DNA from: Campylobacteraceae bacterium
GTDB taxonomy: Bacteria > Campylobacterota > Campylobacteria > Campylobacterales > Sulfurovaceae
NCBI GenBank assembly: GCA_027002665.1
Contig: JALWZK010000070.1
Location: 1 to 7,863 of the forward strand
DNA length: 7,863 nucleotides
Direction of reading: 5' to 3'
Shown: one piece after another, positions 1-6,380 of the stretch
Layout: every line of letters starts with the position of its first letter
Position numbering within the stretch: the stretch's first letter is position 1
The notes under the pieces: generated by a model
Database searches by the model: none
The model's input: only the letters and a program-made list of their open reading frames with translations
What the model was told of the DNA's origin: nothing
Made by a program: the position numbers and the translations under genes

Positions 1-1856
1 ATATTATACCTCTCTGGACTCCCGATAGTGGACTCTATGGATATTATGCCGAGCAACTATTGGGTGGAGTTAAATACCCTTTTAGCTCTGAATATACTCC
101 TGCCTATATACTCTATTGGACAGTTAAATTTACAGGAATAGATTTAAATAGTGCTATATTCTTTCTACCTGCCTTTTTATCATCTCTCGTGGTTATTCCT
201 ATAATACTATTATCAAACCACTATAAATTGGCAAGAGTTGGATTGTATGGTGCTATTATTGGCTCACTTATGACAAGCTACTACTATAGAACCCATCTTG
301 GATATTATGATACTGATATCTTAAATGCTTTTTTCCCTCTTCTATCTATCTATTTTTTAATAAGATTTATCGATATAAAAAAGATTATATACCTATTCTA
401 TAGTCTATTTACACTTATCCTATTTGCCTTTTGGTATCACTCGTCTGCTCCTATAATCTTATCTATTATAGCAATATTTTTTATATATAATATGATTTAT
501 AATAGAAAGAGATATTTTAAATATCTTGGAATATTAATTGCTATATTAGTAGCTATATTACTTTTTACAGATAATAGAGTTCATGATTATCTTAATAAAA
601 GTTCATCTATTGAAGTTCATTCCAAATTTAATAATATAGTGAAATTTAGCTCAGACCTATCCAATGTAACAGAGGCGAGAAGTATAGATATATATGAAGT
701 TGCACATAGAGTATCTGGAGCTATGGTATTTTTCTTAATAGCTCTTCTGGGATATATAGCACTTACTATTAGATATAGAAGTATGCTATTAACTCTGCCA
801 TTGGTCATTATTACATTTCTCTCTATGGTTGCAGGGCTTAGATTTACGCTATATGGTGTAACACTATTCTCATTCTCCATGATATATGGAATATTTTTAC
901 TATTTAAACATATACTTATAACTTGGGGTGAATATTCTGAAAAGACATATAAAATAGTTAGCTATATATTTATCACCTTAGTAGCTCTCTTTGCTCTCAA
1001 TAATATTATTAAATATAATAGAGATATATCTCCCTCATTTTTTAGCTCAACTAATGATATTAGACTCTTAGATGATTTTAAGAAAAGATTTAAAAAAGAT
1101 GATTTTCTAATAGCATGGTGGGATTATGGTTGGGAGTTATGGTATTATCTCAACAGTAATAATACACTTATAGATAATGGAAAACATCAACAGGATACCT
1201 ATATCTTCTCTAAGATAGTCCTAAGTAGTAATCAAAATTTTGTAAGAAATGCATCTATCTTCTTTGTAAATAAGTATAGAGAGGGGATAAAGCGAGGTTA
1301 CCCTAAGGTTATGGACTACTTTTTACAAAACTACCCAATAGAGTATCTCGATAAATTAAAAGATAGAGATTTTAAACTCCCTAATACCAAAGGAGATATT
1401 TATATATTTTTACATATAGATATGTTATCAACCCTATCTGCTATTGAGTTATGCTCAAATATTGACTTAAAAACAGGGAAAAGTTATCCCACTAATTTAA
1501 TGGATATAGGCTATTTGATTAAAAAGTTTGATAGGTCTCAAACTAAATTAAAAACAGATGCCAATTTCAATATAGATATCGAAACGGGAGAGATAAAAAT
1601 TGATAGAGAGTTTACTAAGATTAATCGAATTGTAATTTTTCAAGATAATAAAATAGTATTTAAAAAGAGATATATGGGCCTAAATAGCTCAACTCTTATA
1701 ATCTATAATGGTCACTCTCTACTTTTAAAAGATAAACTATACAACTCATTCTTAATTCAAGCACTACTATTTAAGAAATATGAGCATAATCTATTTGAAG
1801 AGGTGGCTCGAAATAGAACTTTTGCTATATTCAGAGTTAAAGCTAACTCTTTTTAG
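1..1856 (+). CDS. pglB: PglB/STT3-type oligosaccharyltransferase, 5' end cut by window edge
   Basis: Membrane enzyme that moves a lipid-linked oligosaccharide onto Asn of D/E-x-N-x-S/T sequons on the periplasmic side. The reading frame is open from the left edge (first full codon at 3); the TTG at 60 is only an internal Leu, because the 19 codons before it already read as conserved PglB sequence (TPDSGLYGYYAE, the first acidic motif). Counting residues from codon 60: the second acidic motif is D84-T-D86 in SGYYDTD-like context (GYYDTDI), the external-loop catalytic Glu is E205 (NVTEA), the presumed -2-selecting Arg is R217 (HRVSG), then GLRFT with R261, WWDYG at 353-357 and DNGKH at 372-376. 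About a dozen hydrophobic segments precede residue ~320; the rest is the soluble periplasmic domain. Motif matching is to C. jejuni PglB from memory. Odd points: Thr458 replaces the Ile of the MI motif, and the membrane part looks shorter than in C. jejuni. The 3' end overlaps the convergent symporter gene by 14 bases. Confidence 0.93.
   Translation, partial: IIPLWTPDSGLYGYYAEQLLGGVKYPFSSEYTPAYILYWTVKFTGIDLNSAIFFLPAFLSSLVVIPIILLSNHYKLARVGLYGAIIGSLMTSYYYRTHLGYYDTDILNAFFPLLSIYFLIRFIDIKKIIYLFYSLFTLILFAFWYHSSAPIILSIIAIFFIYNMIYNRKRYFKYLGILIAILVAILLFTDNRVHDYLNKSSSIEVHSKFNNIVKFSSDLSNVTEARSIDIYEVAHRVSGAMVFFLIALLGYIALTIRYRSMLLTLPLVIITFLSMVAGLRFTLYGVTLFSFSMIYGIFLLFKHILITWGEYSEKTYKIVSYIFITLVALFALNNIIKYNRDISPSFFSSTNDIRLLDDFKKRFKKDDFLIAWWDYGWELWYYLNSNNTLIDNGKHQQDTYIFSKIVLSSNQNFVRNASIFFVNKYREGIKRGYPKVMDYFLQNYPIEYLDKLKDRDFKLPNTKGDIYIFLHIDMLSTLSAIELCSNIDLKTGKSYPTNLMDIGYLIKKFDRSQTKLKTDANFNIDIETGEIKIDREFTKINRIVIFQDNKIVFKKRYMGLNSSTLIIYNGHSLLLKDKLYNSFLIQALLFKKYEHNLFEEVARNRTFAIFRVKANSF
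1833..1854 (+). terminator. Rho-independent-like terminator inside the pglB 3' end
   Basis: A perfect 7-bp inverted repeat, AGAGTTA (1833-1839) and TAACTCT (1844-1850) with a 4-base AAGC loop, runs directly into a T-run (1850-1854). It lies within the last codons of pglB and ends at its stop, so it would end rightward transcription just as translation finishes. On the other strand the same hairpin is not followed by a T-run, so it should act mainly rightward. The stem has only two G-C pairs, so it may be weak. Confidence 0.5.
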
Positions 1857-3330
1857 AGATAGTAATTAAAAACGAGACCATAGTCCCAACTATAATCTGA
1901 ATAGAGAAGTCTATTTTCAACCCTATAATATATGGTTGTAGGATTAAAACAGTTACAAATCCTCCAATTAGTCCAAATAGGACACTTTTGGTGGTTCCTC
2001 TACTTGTAAATATTCCAGCTCCATATACTCCAAGTAGAGAGGCATAGGCAAATGCCATAACACCTAAGGCAAAATTTAAAAGTGGAAGTGAGGTGTATTG
2101 TTGCCAATAGTAACTAACCATTGCCATTATGGAGAGAAGTATTGCAAATAGAATAACAGCTACTCTACTCGCTTTTAGAAAGTGTCTCTCATCTCTATTT
2201 TTACCAAACCAAGCTCTATATATATCTTCAACAGCCACTGAAGCCATAGCAGAGAGGACGGAATTTGTAGAGGATAGTGCGGCCGCAATAGCTCCAACTG
2301 TAACTAAACCTCTCAACCCCTCTGGCATCTCATTTAATATATAGAACATAAATATAGTTATCTTCTCCCCATGAAACCCTCTATCAATAGAGATATCTTT
2401 AATTCCAGAGATTTCAGGGTGTAGATAGAATAGATATAGAAGTAGTCCAATAGTTAGAAATAGCATAGCTACGGGAATTGTAAATATAATTGAGTATATG
2501 AGAGATTTTTCACCCTCCTTTTTATCTCTACATGTAAGAACTCTCTGTGTCATATCTTGGTCAAGTCCATAGGCTGCGATATTTAGCAGAAACCAACCGC
2601 TTAGAAGTGTCCATACTGTAAATCCGCCACTAAATGAGAAATCTATTAGTTTTAATTTATGGTCGTGATTTAAAGTCTCTATAATGGTAGAGAAGTCTGT
2701 ATTTAGAGCATAATAGAGATATATTAGAACAGCAACTCCAGCTCCAATATATGTAACTGCTTGAATAATATCAGAGAATATTACAGATTTAACTCCACCA
2801 AAATAGGTATATGCCAATGCCCCTATGATTAGAATAATTATAGATATAGCGACATGAGATGGGGCTATATCTGAAAAGAGTATCATAGCGATAGCCAACG
2901 CTCCAATATATAGCCTTGCTCCACTTGCAAATAGTCGTCCTATTAAGAACATAACTCCTGCATACTCTTTAGCCTTGGGACCATATCTATACTCAAGATA
3001 CTCATAGACTGTAATTGCATTTATCTCATAAAATTTTGGAACTAAAACCTTAGCTACAAATATAATGGATAGAAATGCAGAGGCATAGAAGCCTAAGAAT
3101 GTTAAATCTTTACTAAAAGAGTATTCTGGACCTCCCAGAAATGTGGCGGCCGATTGAGATGTAGCCAAGACAGATATTGCTACGGCAAACATTGGAACAG
3201 AGTTATTTCCTGTAAAATACTCTCTCGAGGTTTTTATCTCTGCTCTACTTAGAACTATTGATGTAACAATTAAAATAGCAAAATATGAAAAAAAGAGTAT
3301 CCAATCTATTGAGCTAAAATTTGAATGCAC
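1843..3330 (-). CDS. Sodium/solute symporter (SSS/SLC5 family), substrate unknown
   Basis: Inner-membrane secondary transporter that couples solute uptake to the Na+ gradient. It is 495 residues long, usual for the family, with about 13 hydrophobic segments. The first core helix reads SVLATSQSAATFLGG (53-67). The YTYFGGVKSVIFSDIIQ stretch (174-190) and DQDMTQR (257-263) are typical family signatures. The Na2 sodium site is visible as A350-x-x-S353-S354 in GAIAAALSSTNS, matching A361, S364 and S365 of vSGLT, followed by VEDIY (367-371). The substrate cannot be told from sequence; sugars, amino acids, carboxylates and anions are all transported in this family. The start is GTG at 3330, chosen because GGAGGGG lies five bases upstream and the next codons enter the first helix. 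It follows the lipoprotein gene by 39 bases and may have its own promoter there. Its tail overlaps pglB on the opposite strand. Confidence 0.9.
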   Translation of the reverse strand: MHSNFSSIDWILFFSYFAILIVTSIVLSRAEIKTSREYFTGNNSVPMFAVAISVLATSQSAATFLGGPEYSFSKDLTFLGFYASAFLSIIFVAKVLVPKFYEINAITVYEYLEYRYGPKAKEYAGVMFLIGRLFASGARLYIGALAIAMILFSDIAPSHVAISIIILIIGALAYTYFGGVKSVIFSDIIQAVTYIGAGVAVLIYLYYALNTDFSTIIETLNHDHKLKLIDFSFSGGFTVWTLLSGWFLLNIAAYGLDQDMTQRVLTCRDKKEGEKSLIYSIIFTIPVAMLFLTIGLLLYLFYLHPEISGIKDISIDRGFHGEKITIFMFYILNEMPEGLRGLVTVGAIAAALSSTNSVLSAMASVAVEDIYRAWFGKNRDERHFLKASRVAVILFAILLSIMAMVSYYWQQYTSLPLLNFALGVMAFAYASLLGVYGAGIFTSRGTTKSVLFGLIGGFVTVLILQPYIIGLKIDFSIQIIVGTMVSFLITISKKS

Positions 3331-3335
3331 TATCT

Positions 3336-3342
3336 CCCCTCC
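3336..3342 (-). promoter_or_regulatory. Strong Shine-Dalgarno deciding the GTG start of the symporter
   Basis: On the minus strand GGAGGGG is followed by AGATA and then GTG. This near-ideal ribosome binding site supports the non-ATG start at 3330. It is much stronger than the sites in front of the neighbouring genes. Confidence 0.75.
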
Positions 3343-3354
3343 GATTTTTTCTGT

Positions 3355-3363
3355 ATTATAGCA
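3355..3363 (-). promoter_or_regulatory. Extended -10 promoter for the symporter gene
   Basis: On the minus strand TGCTATAAT is an exact TGnTATAAT extended -10 element in the 39-base gap after the lipoprotein gene. No convincing -35 hexamer is seen, which is normal for housekeeping promoters in Campylobacterota. Transcription would start near 3348, giving a leader of about 18 bases that carries the Shine-Dalgarno. The symporter could therefore be expressed apart from glnS and the lipoprotein gene. Confidence 0.5.
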
Positions 3364-3369
3364 AATTAA

Positions 3370-3978
3370 CTATTTTGTTCCATTTTCATCTTTAACATCT
3401 ATCTCTATTGGACTCTCCAGATTTTTGCCTATATATGGAATAGATGCCTTTAATAGAATAGGAATTATCTTAGATAGATTATTTGACTCACCAATACTCG
3501 ATACATCAACTCGCCATAACTCTTTTTGATTTTTATCTTTTGATAAAATTACAATATATCTATTAAAAACCTTATAGGTTTTACTATATGTTCTATATCT
3601 TGTATATCCAATATCATTCCAAAATGAGGAGTAGTATGGATAGCCCCAACCAACTCCAAAGGAGATATCCGGTTCACTATATATTTGAGTCTCCTCCTTA
3701 ATCTTCTCTACACCATAATCAAAATAGATAATCTGTTTAGCACTCTTCTCATCTTTAACCATGAAATATCCCTTTTGATTTAAAATCTCTGCCAATTTAC
3801 TACTCTCTCGTTGAAACTTCAAATCATCTTTCCTACTTAAAGGTTTAATAATATAGCTACTTGGAGGAATCTCCCTTTTTGAATCTGTAACTGCATCAAT
3901 ATTAACTCGATACTTATCTATAACACGACTACAACCAACTATTAAAAAAATAGCCACAATATAAAATACTCTTCTCAT
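3370..3978 (-). CDS. DUF4136-like lipoprotein with a C-terminal acidic N-glycosylation sequon
   Basis: Predicted periplasm-facing lipoprotein of 202 residues and unknown function. Residues 1-15 form a short signal peptide (MRR then a hydrophobic stretch) ending in the lipobox LIVG-C16, so the mature protein would begin with a lipidated Cys. The pattern of NQKGYFMVKD followed by AKQIIYFDYGVE (68-91), an aromatic- and Gly-rich middle (106-126) and ILSKDKNQKELWRVDVSS (144-161) resembles the DUF4136 family; that match is by eye. The protein ends in D197-E-N-G-T201, a bacterial PglB sequon in what looks like a flexible tail. Its ATG overlaps the glnS stop as ATGA, so translation is probably coupled to glnS; only a weak AGAGAG precedes it. 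Confidence 0.8.
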   Translation of the reverse strand: MRRVFYIVAIFLIVGCSRVIDKYRVNIDAVTDSKREIPPSSYIIKPLSRKDDLKFQRESSKLAEILNQKGYFMVKDEKSAKQIIYFDYGVEKIKEETQIYSEPDISFGVGWGYPYYSSFWNDIGYTRYRTYSKTYKVFNRYIVILSKDKNQKELWRVDVSSIGESNNLSKIIPILLKASIPYIGKNLESPIEIDVKDENGTK

Positions 3979-6212
3979 CTGTTTAACTCTCTTATAACCA
4001 ACTCATTAACTATCTTAGGATTAGCTTTCCCATTGGTAGCTTTTAAAACCTCTCCTATAAAAAAGCCTTGAAGTCGTCTATTTCCATCTTTAAATTTTTT
4101 TAGATTCTCTGGATTTCTATGGATTACCTCTTTTACAACCGATAGTATAAGAGATTTATCATTTATCTGTTGAAGTCCTCTCTCCTCAACTATTCTAATT
4201 GGCTCTTTCCCACTTCTACTCATCTCCTCAAAGACCCCCTTTGCAATTTTGGTTGAGATAGTTTCATCTTCTAACATCTTAACTAAGTCTGCTATATCTT
4301 TTGGAGAGAATTTTAACTCATCTAAATTTTTAACCTTTAACTCTCTTGCCACCTCATTGGTAATAATATTTGCAATAGCTATTGGACTATTAAACTCCTG
4401 CAGTGCCTCTCTATAAAATTGAGAGAGTCTATTATCTCTGGCAAGAGTATTTGCCACCTCCCTATTTAAGTTATGCTCTTTAGTATATCTCTCAAATAGT
4501 ATCTTCTCCTCGGGTGTCATAGGTATTACTCTGCCCTCTACCTGTCTTCTCTCTTTAACTCTCTCTCTTCTCCCTCTTTGTAGCTTTTTACTCCATGAGT
4601 CTTTTAGAGGAACAATTCTATTAAAAACGGCTCTCTCACCACTCTCCCTATAGAAGTATCCATGTCGCTCAAACTGAAATCTATTATTAGTTTTATCTTC
4701 AATAACTGCAGGTTCAATTAGGGCATTTTCAATAATTTTTAGAGAGTTGGGATTAATATCCTCAATCCCTTCAGGAATCTCCGTTTTAAATAGTCTATCA
4801 TAGAGTCTAACTTCAATTTTTTTAGCACTATTAGCCTCAACCCACTGAATTGCACTCTTTACCTTAATTCCACTACTATCAGAACCGCTCTTTGAGTTGG
4901 GATAATATCTCGCCCTTATCTCAACTATATTACCACTCTCATCTTTTATAACCTTTTCACAAGAGATAATATAGGCATATTTTAATCTTACTGGCTGATT
5001 GGGGGTTAGACGATAGTAACCTTTTGGAGGATTTTCCATAAAATCCTCCTGCTCAATATAAATCTCCTTTGAAAAAGGGAGTTTTCTTGAACCCTCTTTT
5101 GGAACATCATGGGGATAGTAGGAGGCATTTATCTCTTCAAATCCACTATAGTTTTCAATAGTGACCTTTAATGGTTTAAATACAGACATAACCCGTGGCA
5201 CTTTGGGATTTAAATCATCTCTAATAGCAAATTCAAGCTGTGCAATATCTACAATAGAGTTTGCCTTAGCAACTCCTATCTGTTCACAGAAGCTCAATAT
5301 AGCCTCCGGTGTGTAGCCTCTTCTTCTAAGCCCTGCAATAGTTGGAAGTCTGGGGTCGTCCCACCCACTGACTACATTTTTCTCTATTAGCTCTAAAATC
5401 TTTCGCTTACTCATAACAGTATAGTTAATATTTAATCTTGCAAACTCATACTGATATGGTCGTGGAGGCTCAAGCTCTAAGGTCTCAATTAACCAATTAT
5501 AAATATCTCGATTATTCTCAAACTCCAGAGTGCAGATTGAGTGTGTAACCCCTTCAATATAGTCAGATAGAGGGTGAGCAAAATCATACATAGGATAGAT
5601 AGCCCACTTATCTCCTGCTCTAAAGTGGGTCGCCCGTTTAATCCTATATAGTAGTGGGTCTCTCATCTTCATATTTGGCGAACTCATATCAATCTTAGCC
5701 CTCAATACATGCTCCCCCTCCTTAAACTCACCATTTCTCATTCTATTGAAGAGATCTAAATTCTCCTCTACACTCCTCTCCGCATATATACTTCTTCTTC
5801 CTGCTGTTGTAACCGTGCCACGATACTCCCTTATCTCCTCTTCAGATATACTATCAACATAGGCTTTTCCCATCTGAATAAGTTTAATAGCATAATTATA
5901 GAGCTGTGGAAAGTAATCGGAGGTGTAACGAACATCTCCACTCCACTTAAATCCAAGCCACTCTACGGCATCTTTTAGAGCCTCTACAAACTCTATATTC
6001 TCTGTTGTCGGATTGGTATCGTCCATTCTAAGATTACACTCTCCACCATACTCCTTAGCAATGCCAAAATTGATACTAATAGATTTAGCATGTCCAATAT
6101 GTGGAAATCCATTTGGTTCTGGAGGAAATCTTGTAACTATCTTGCTATATTTGCCTGATTTTAAATCCTCTTCAACTACTCTGCGTAAAAAATCTTTACC
6201 TCTATTTGCCAT
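3975..6212 (-). CDS. glnS: Glutamine--tRNA ligase with C-terminal YqeY/GatB-like domain
   Basis: Cytoplasmic class I synthetase that charges tRNA(Gln) with glutamine using ATP. It has 745 residues against about 550 for E. coli GlnRS. The catalytic domain shows RFPPEPNGFPHIGHAKS with HIGH at 38-41, YPMYDFAH (206-213), SICTLEF with C227, and the VMSKRK loop (266-271). C227 matches E. coli GlnRS C229, which is Arg in GluRS, and Y209 matches Y211; these favour glutamine over glutamate. The anticodon-binding beta-barrels span about 340-540, ending in FNRIVPLKDSW. A very basic linker (542-561, KKLQRGRRERVKERRQ...) leads to a helical GatB/YqeY-like domain (564-745), thought to help tRNA binding. The ATG at 6212 is the first start after an in-frame stop at 6218, with AAAGG eight to nine bases upstream. 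It is the first intact gene of the leftward cluster. Confidence 0.95.
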   Translation of the reverse strand: MANRGKDFLRRVVEEDLKSGKYSKIVTRFPPEPNGFPHIGHAKSISINFGIAKEYGGECNLRMDDTNPTTENIEFVEALKDAVEWLGFKWSGDVRYTSDYFPQLYNYAIKLIQMGKAYVDSISEEEIREYRGTVTTAGRRSIYAERSVEENLDLFNRMRNGEFKEGEHVLRAKIDMSSPNMKMRDPLLYRIKRATHFRAGDKWAIYPMYDFAHPLSDYIEGVTHSICTLEFENNRDIYNWLIETLELEPPRPYQYEFARLNINYTVMSKRKILELIEKNVVSGWDDPRLPTIAGLRRRGYTPEAILSFCEQIGVAKANSIVDIAQLEFAIRDDLNPKVPRVMSVFKPLKVTIENYSGFEEINASYYPHDVPKEGSRKLPFSKEIYIEQEDFMENPPKGYYRLTPNQPVRLKYAYIISCEKVIKDESGNIVEIRARYYPNSKSGSDSSGIKVKSAIQWVEANSAKKIEVRLYDRLFKTEIPEGIEDINPNSLKIIENALIEPAVIEDKTNNRFQFERHGYFYRESGERAVFNRIVPLKDSWSKKLQRGRRERVKERRQVEGRVIPMTPEEKILFERYTKEHNLNREVANTLARDNRLSQFYREALQEFNSPIAIANIITNEVARELKVKNLDELKFSPKDIADLVKMLEDETISTKIAKGVFEEMSRSGKEPIRIVEERGLQQINDKSLILSVVKEVIHRNPENLKKFKDGNRRLQGFFIGEVLKATNGKANPKIVNELVIRELNR

Positions 6213-6218
6213 ATATTA

Positions 6219-6223
6219 CCTTT
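6219..6223 (-). promoter_or_regulatory. Shine-Dalgarno of glnS, overlapping the stop of a possible upstream frame
   Basis: On the minus strand AAAGG lies six bases before the glnS ATG. It overlaps the TAA stop (6222-6224) of the short coding-like frame upstream. Such stop/ribosome-site overlap is common between genes of one operon. Confidence 0.5.
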
Positions 6224-6314
6224 ATTTAAATAGTAAATCTCCCAAATTAGCCACCATAGTGGAGGCAACACCTCTTTGAATATTAAAGTAAATAATAGTA
6301 GAAGATATATTAGA
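6222..6314 (-). pseudogene. Possible 3' remnant of an unidentified gene upstream of glnS
   Basis: A 30-codon open stretch, bounded by TAA at 6315-6317 and its own TAA at 6222-6224, reads ...NIQRGVASTMVANLGDLLFK. The part from about 6224 to 6280 is less AT-rich than the flanking gap and looks like ordinary protein sequence. There is no usable start except an internal ATG (codon at 6257) that would leave 11 residues. It ends 10 bases before glnS with its stop overlapping the glnS ribosome site, the layout expected for the last codons of a preceding operon gene. I could not name the family. It may equally be chance coding potential in a leader; confidence is low. Confidence 0.25.
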
Positions 6315-6347
6315 TTAAGATTATTATCGTAACTACTCTTTAATTTA

Positions 6348-6356
6348 TGTTATAAT
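6348..6356 (+). promoter_or_regulatory. Extended -10 promoter for the AAA-ATPase gene
   Basis: TGTTATAAT matches TGnTATAAT exactly, with no recognisable -35 box. Transcription would begin near 6363, about 18 bases before the ATG at 6381. In the rest of the 6213-6380 gap I found no convincing leftward promoter for glnS, which suggests the glnS promoter is weak, atypical or was originally farther upstream. Confidence 0.55.
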
Positions 6357-6380
6357 CAAGCCAAAAAATGAGAAGCAAAA

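Noticed and set aside
60..62. TTG as the start of pglB
   Set aside because: The codons from 3 to 59 in the same frame already read as conserved PglB sequence, so this is an internal Leu and the true start is outside the window.
617..880. 87-codon open frame on the minus strand
   Set aside because: It lies wholly inside pglB, antisense, with no family features or ribosome site.
1829..1845. Cluster of in-frame stops after the symporter stop on the minus strand (TAG, TAA, TGA, TAG)
   Set aside because: Follows from the AT-rich pglB codons on the other strand; no sign of selection for tandem stops.
2279..2286. GCGGCCGC palindrome (NotI site) and a nearby GC-rich pocket
   Set aside because: It simply encodes the Ala run before the Na2-site serines in the symporter; similar Ala codons occur at 3145-3152.
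2129..2344. 71-codon open frame on the plus strand
   Set aside because: Antisense to the conserved helices of the symporter; composition only mirrors that gene.
6251..6274. Two small inverted repeats (CCAC-CATA-GTGG and GAGG-CAACA-CCTC), considered as a riboswitch or operator
   Set aside because: Stems are only four bases, share bases with each other, and lie in the coding-like remnant; no known riboswitch pattern is visible.
6013..6279. 88-codon open frame on the plus strand
   Set aside because: It is mostly antisense to the conserved HIGH region of glnS and has no recognisable domain.
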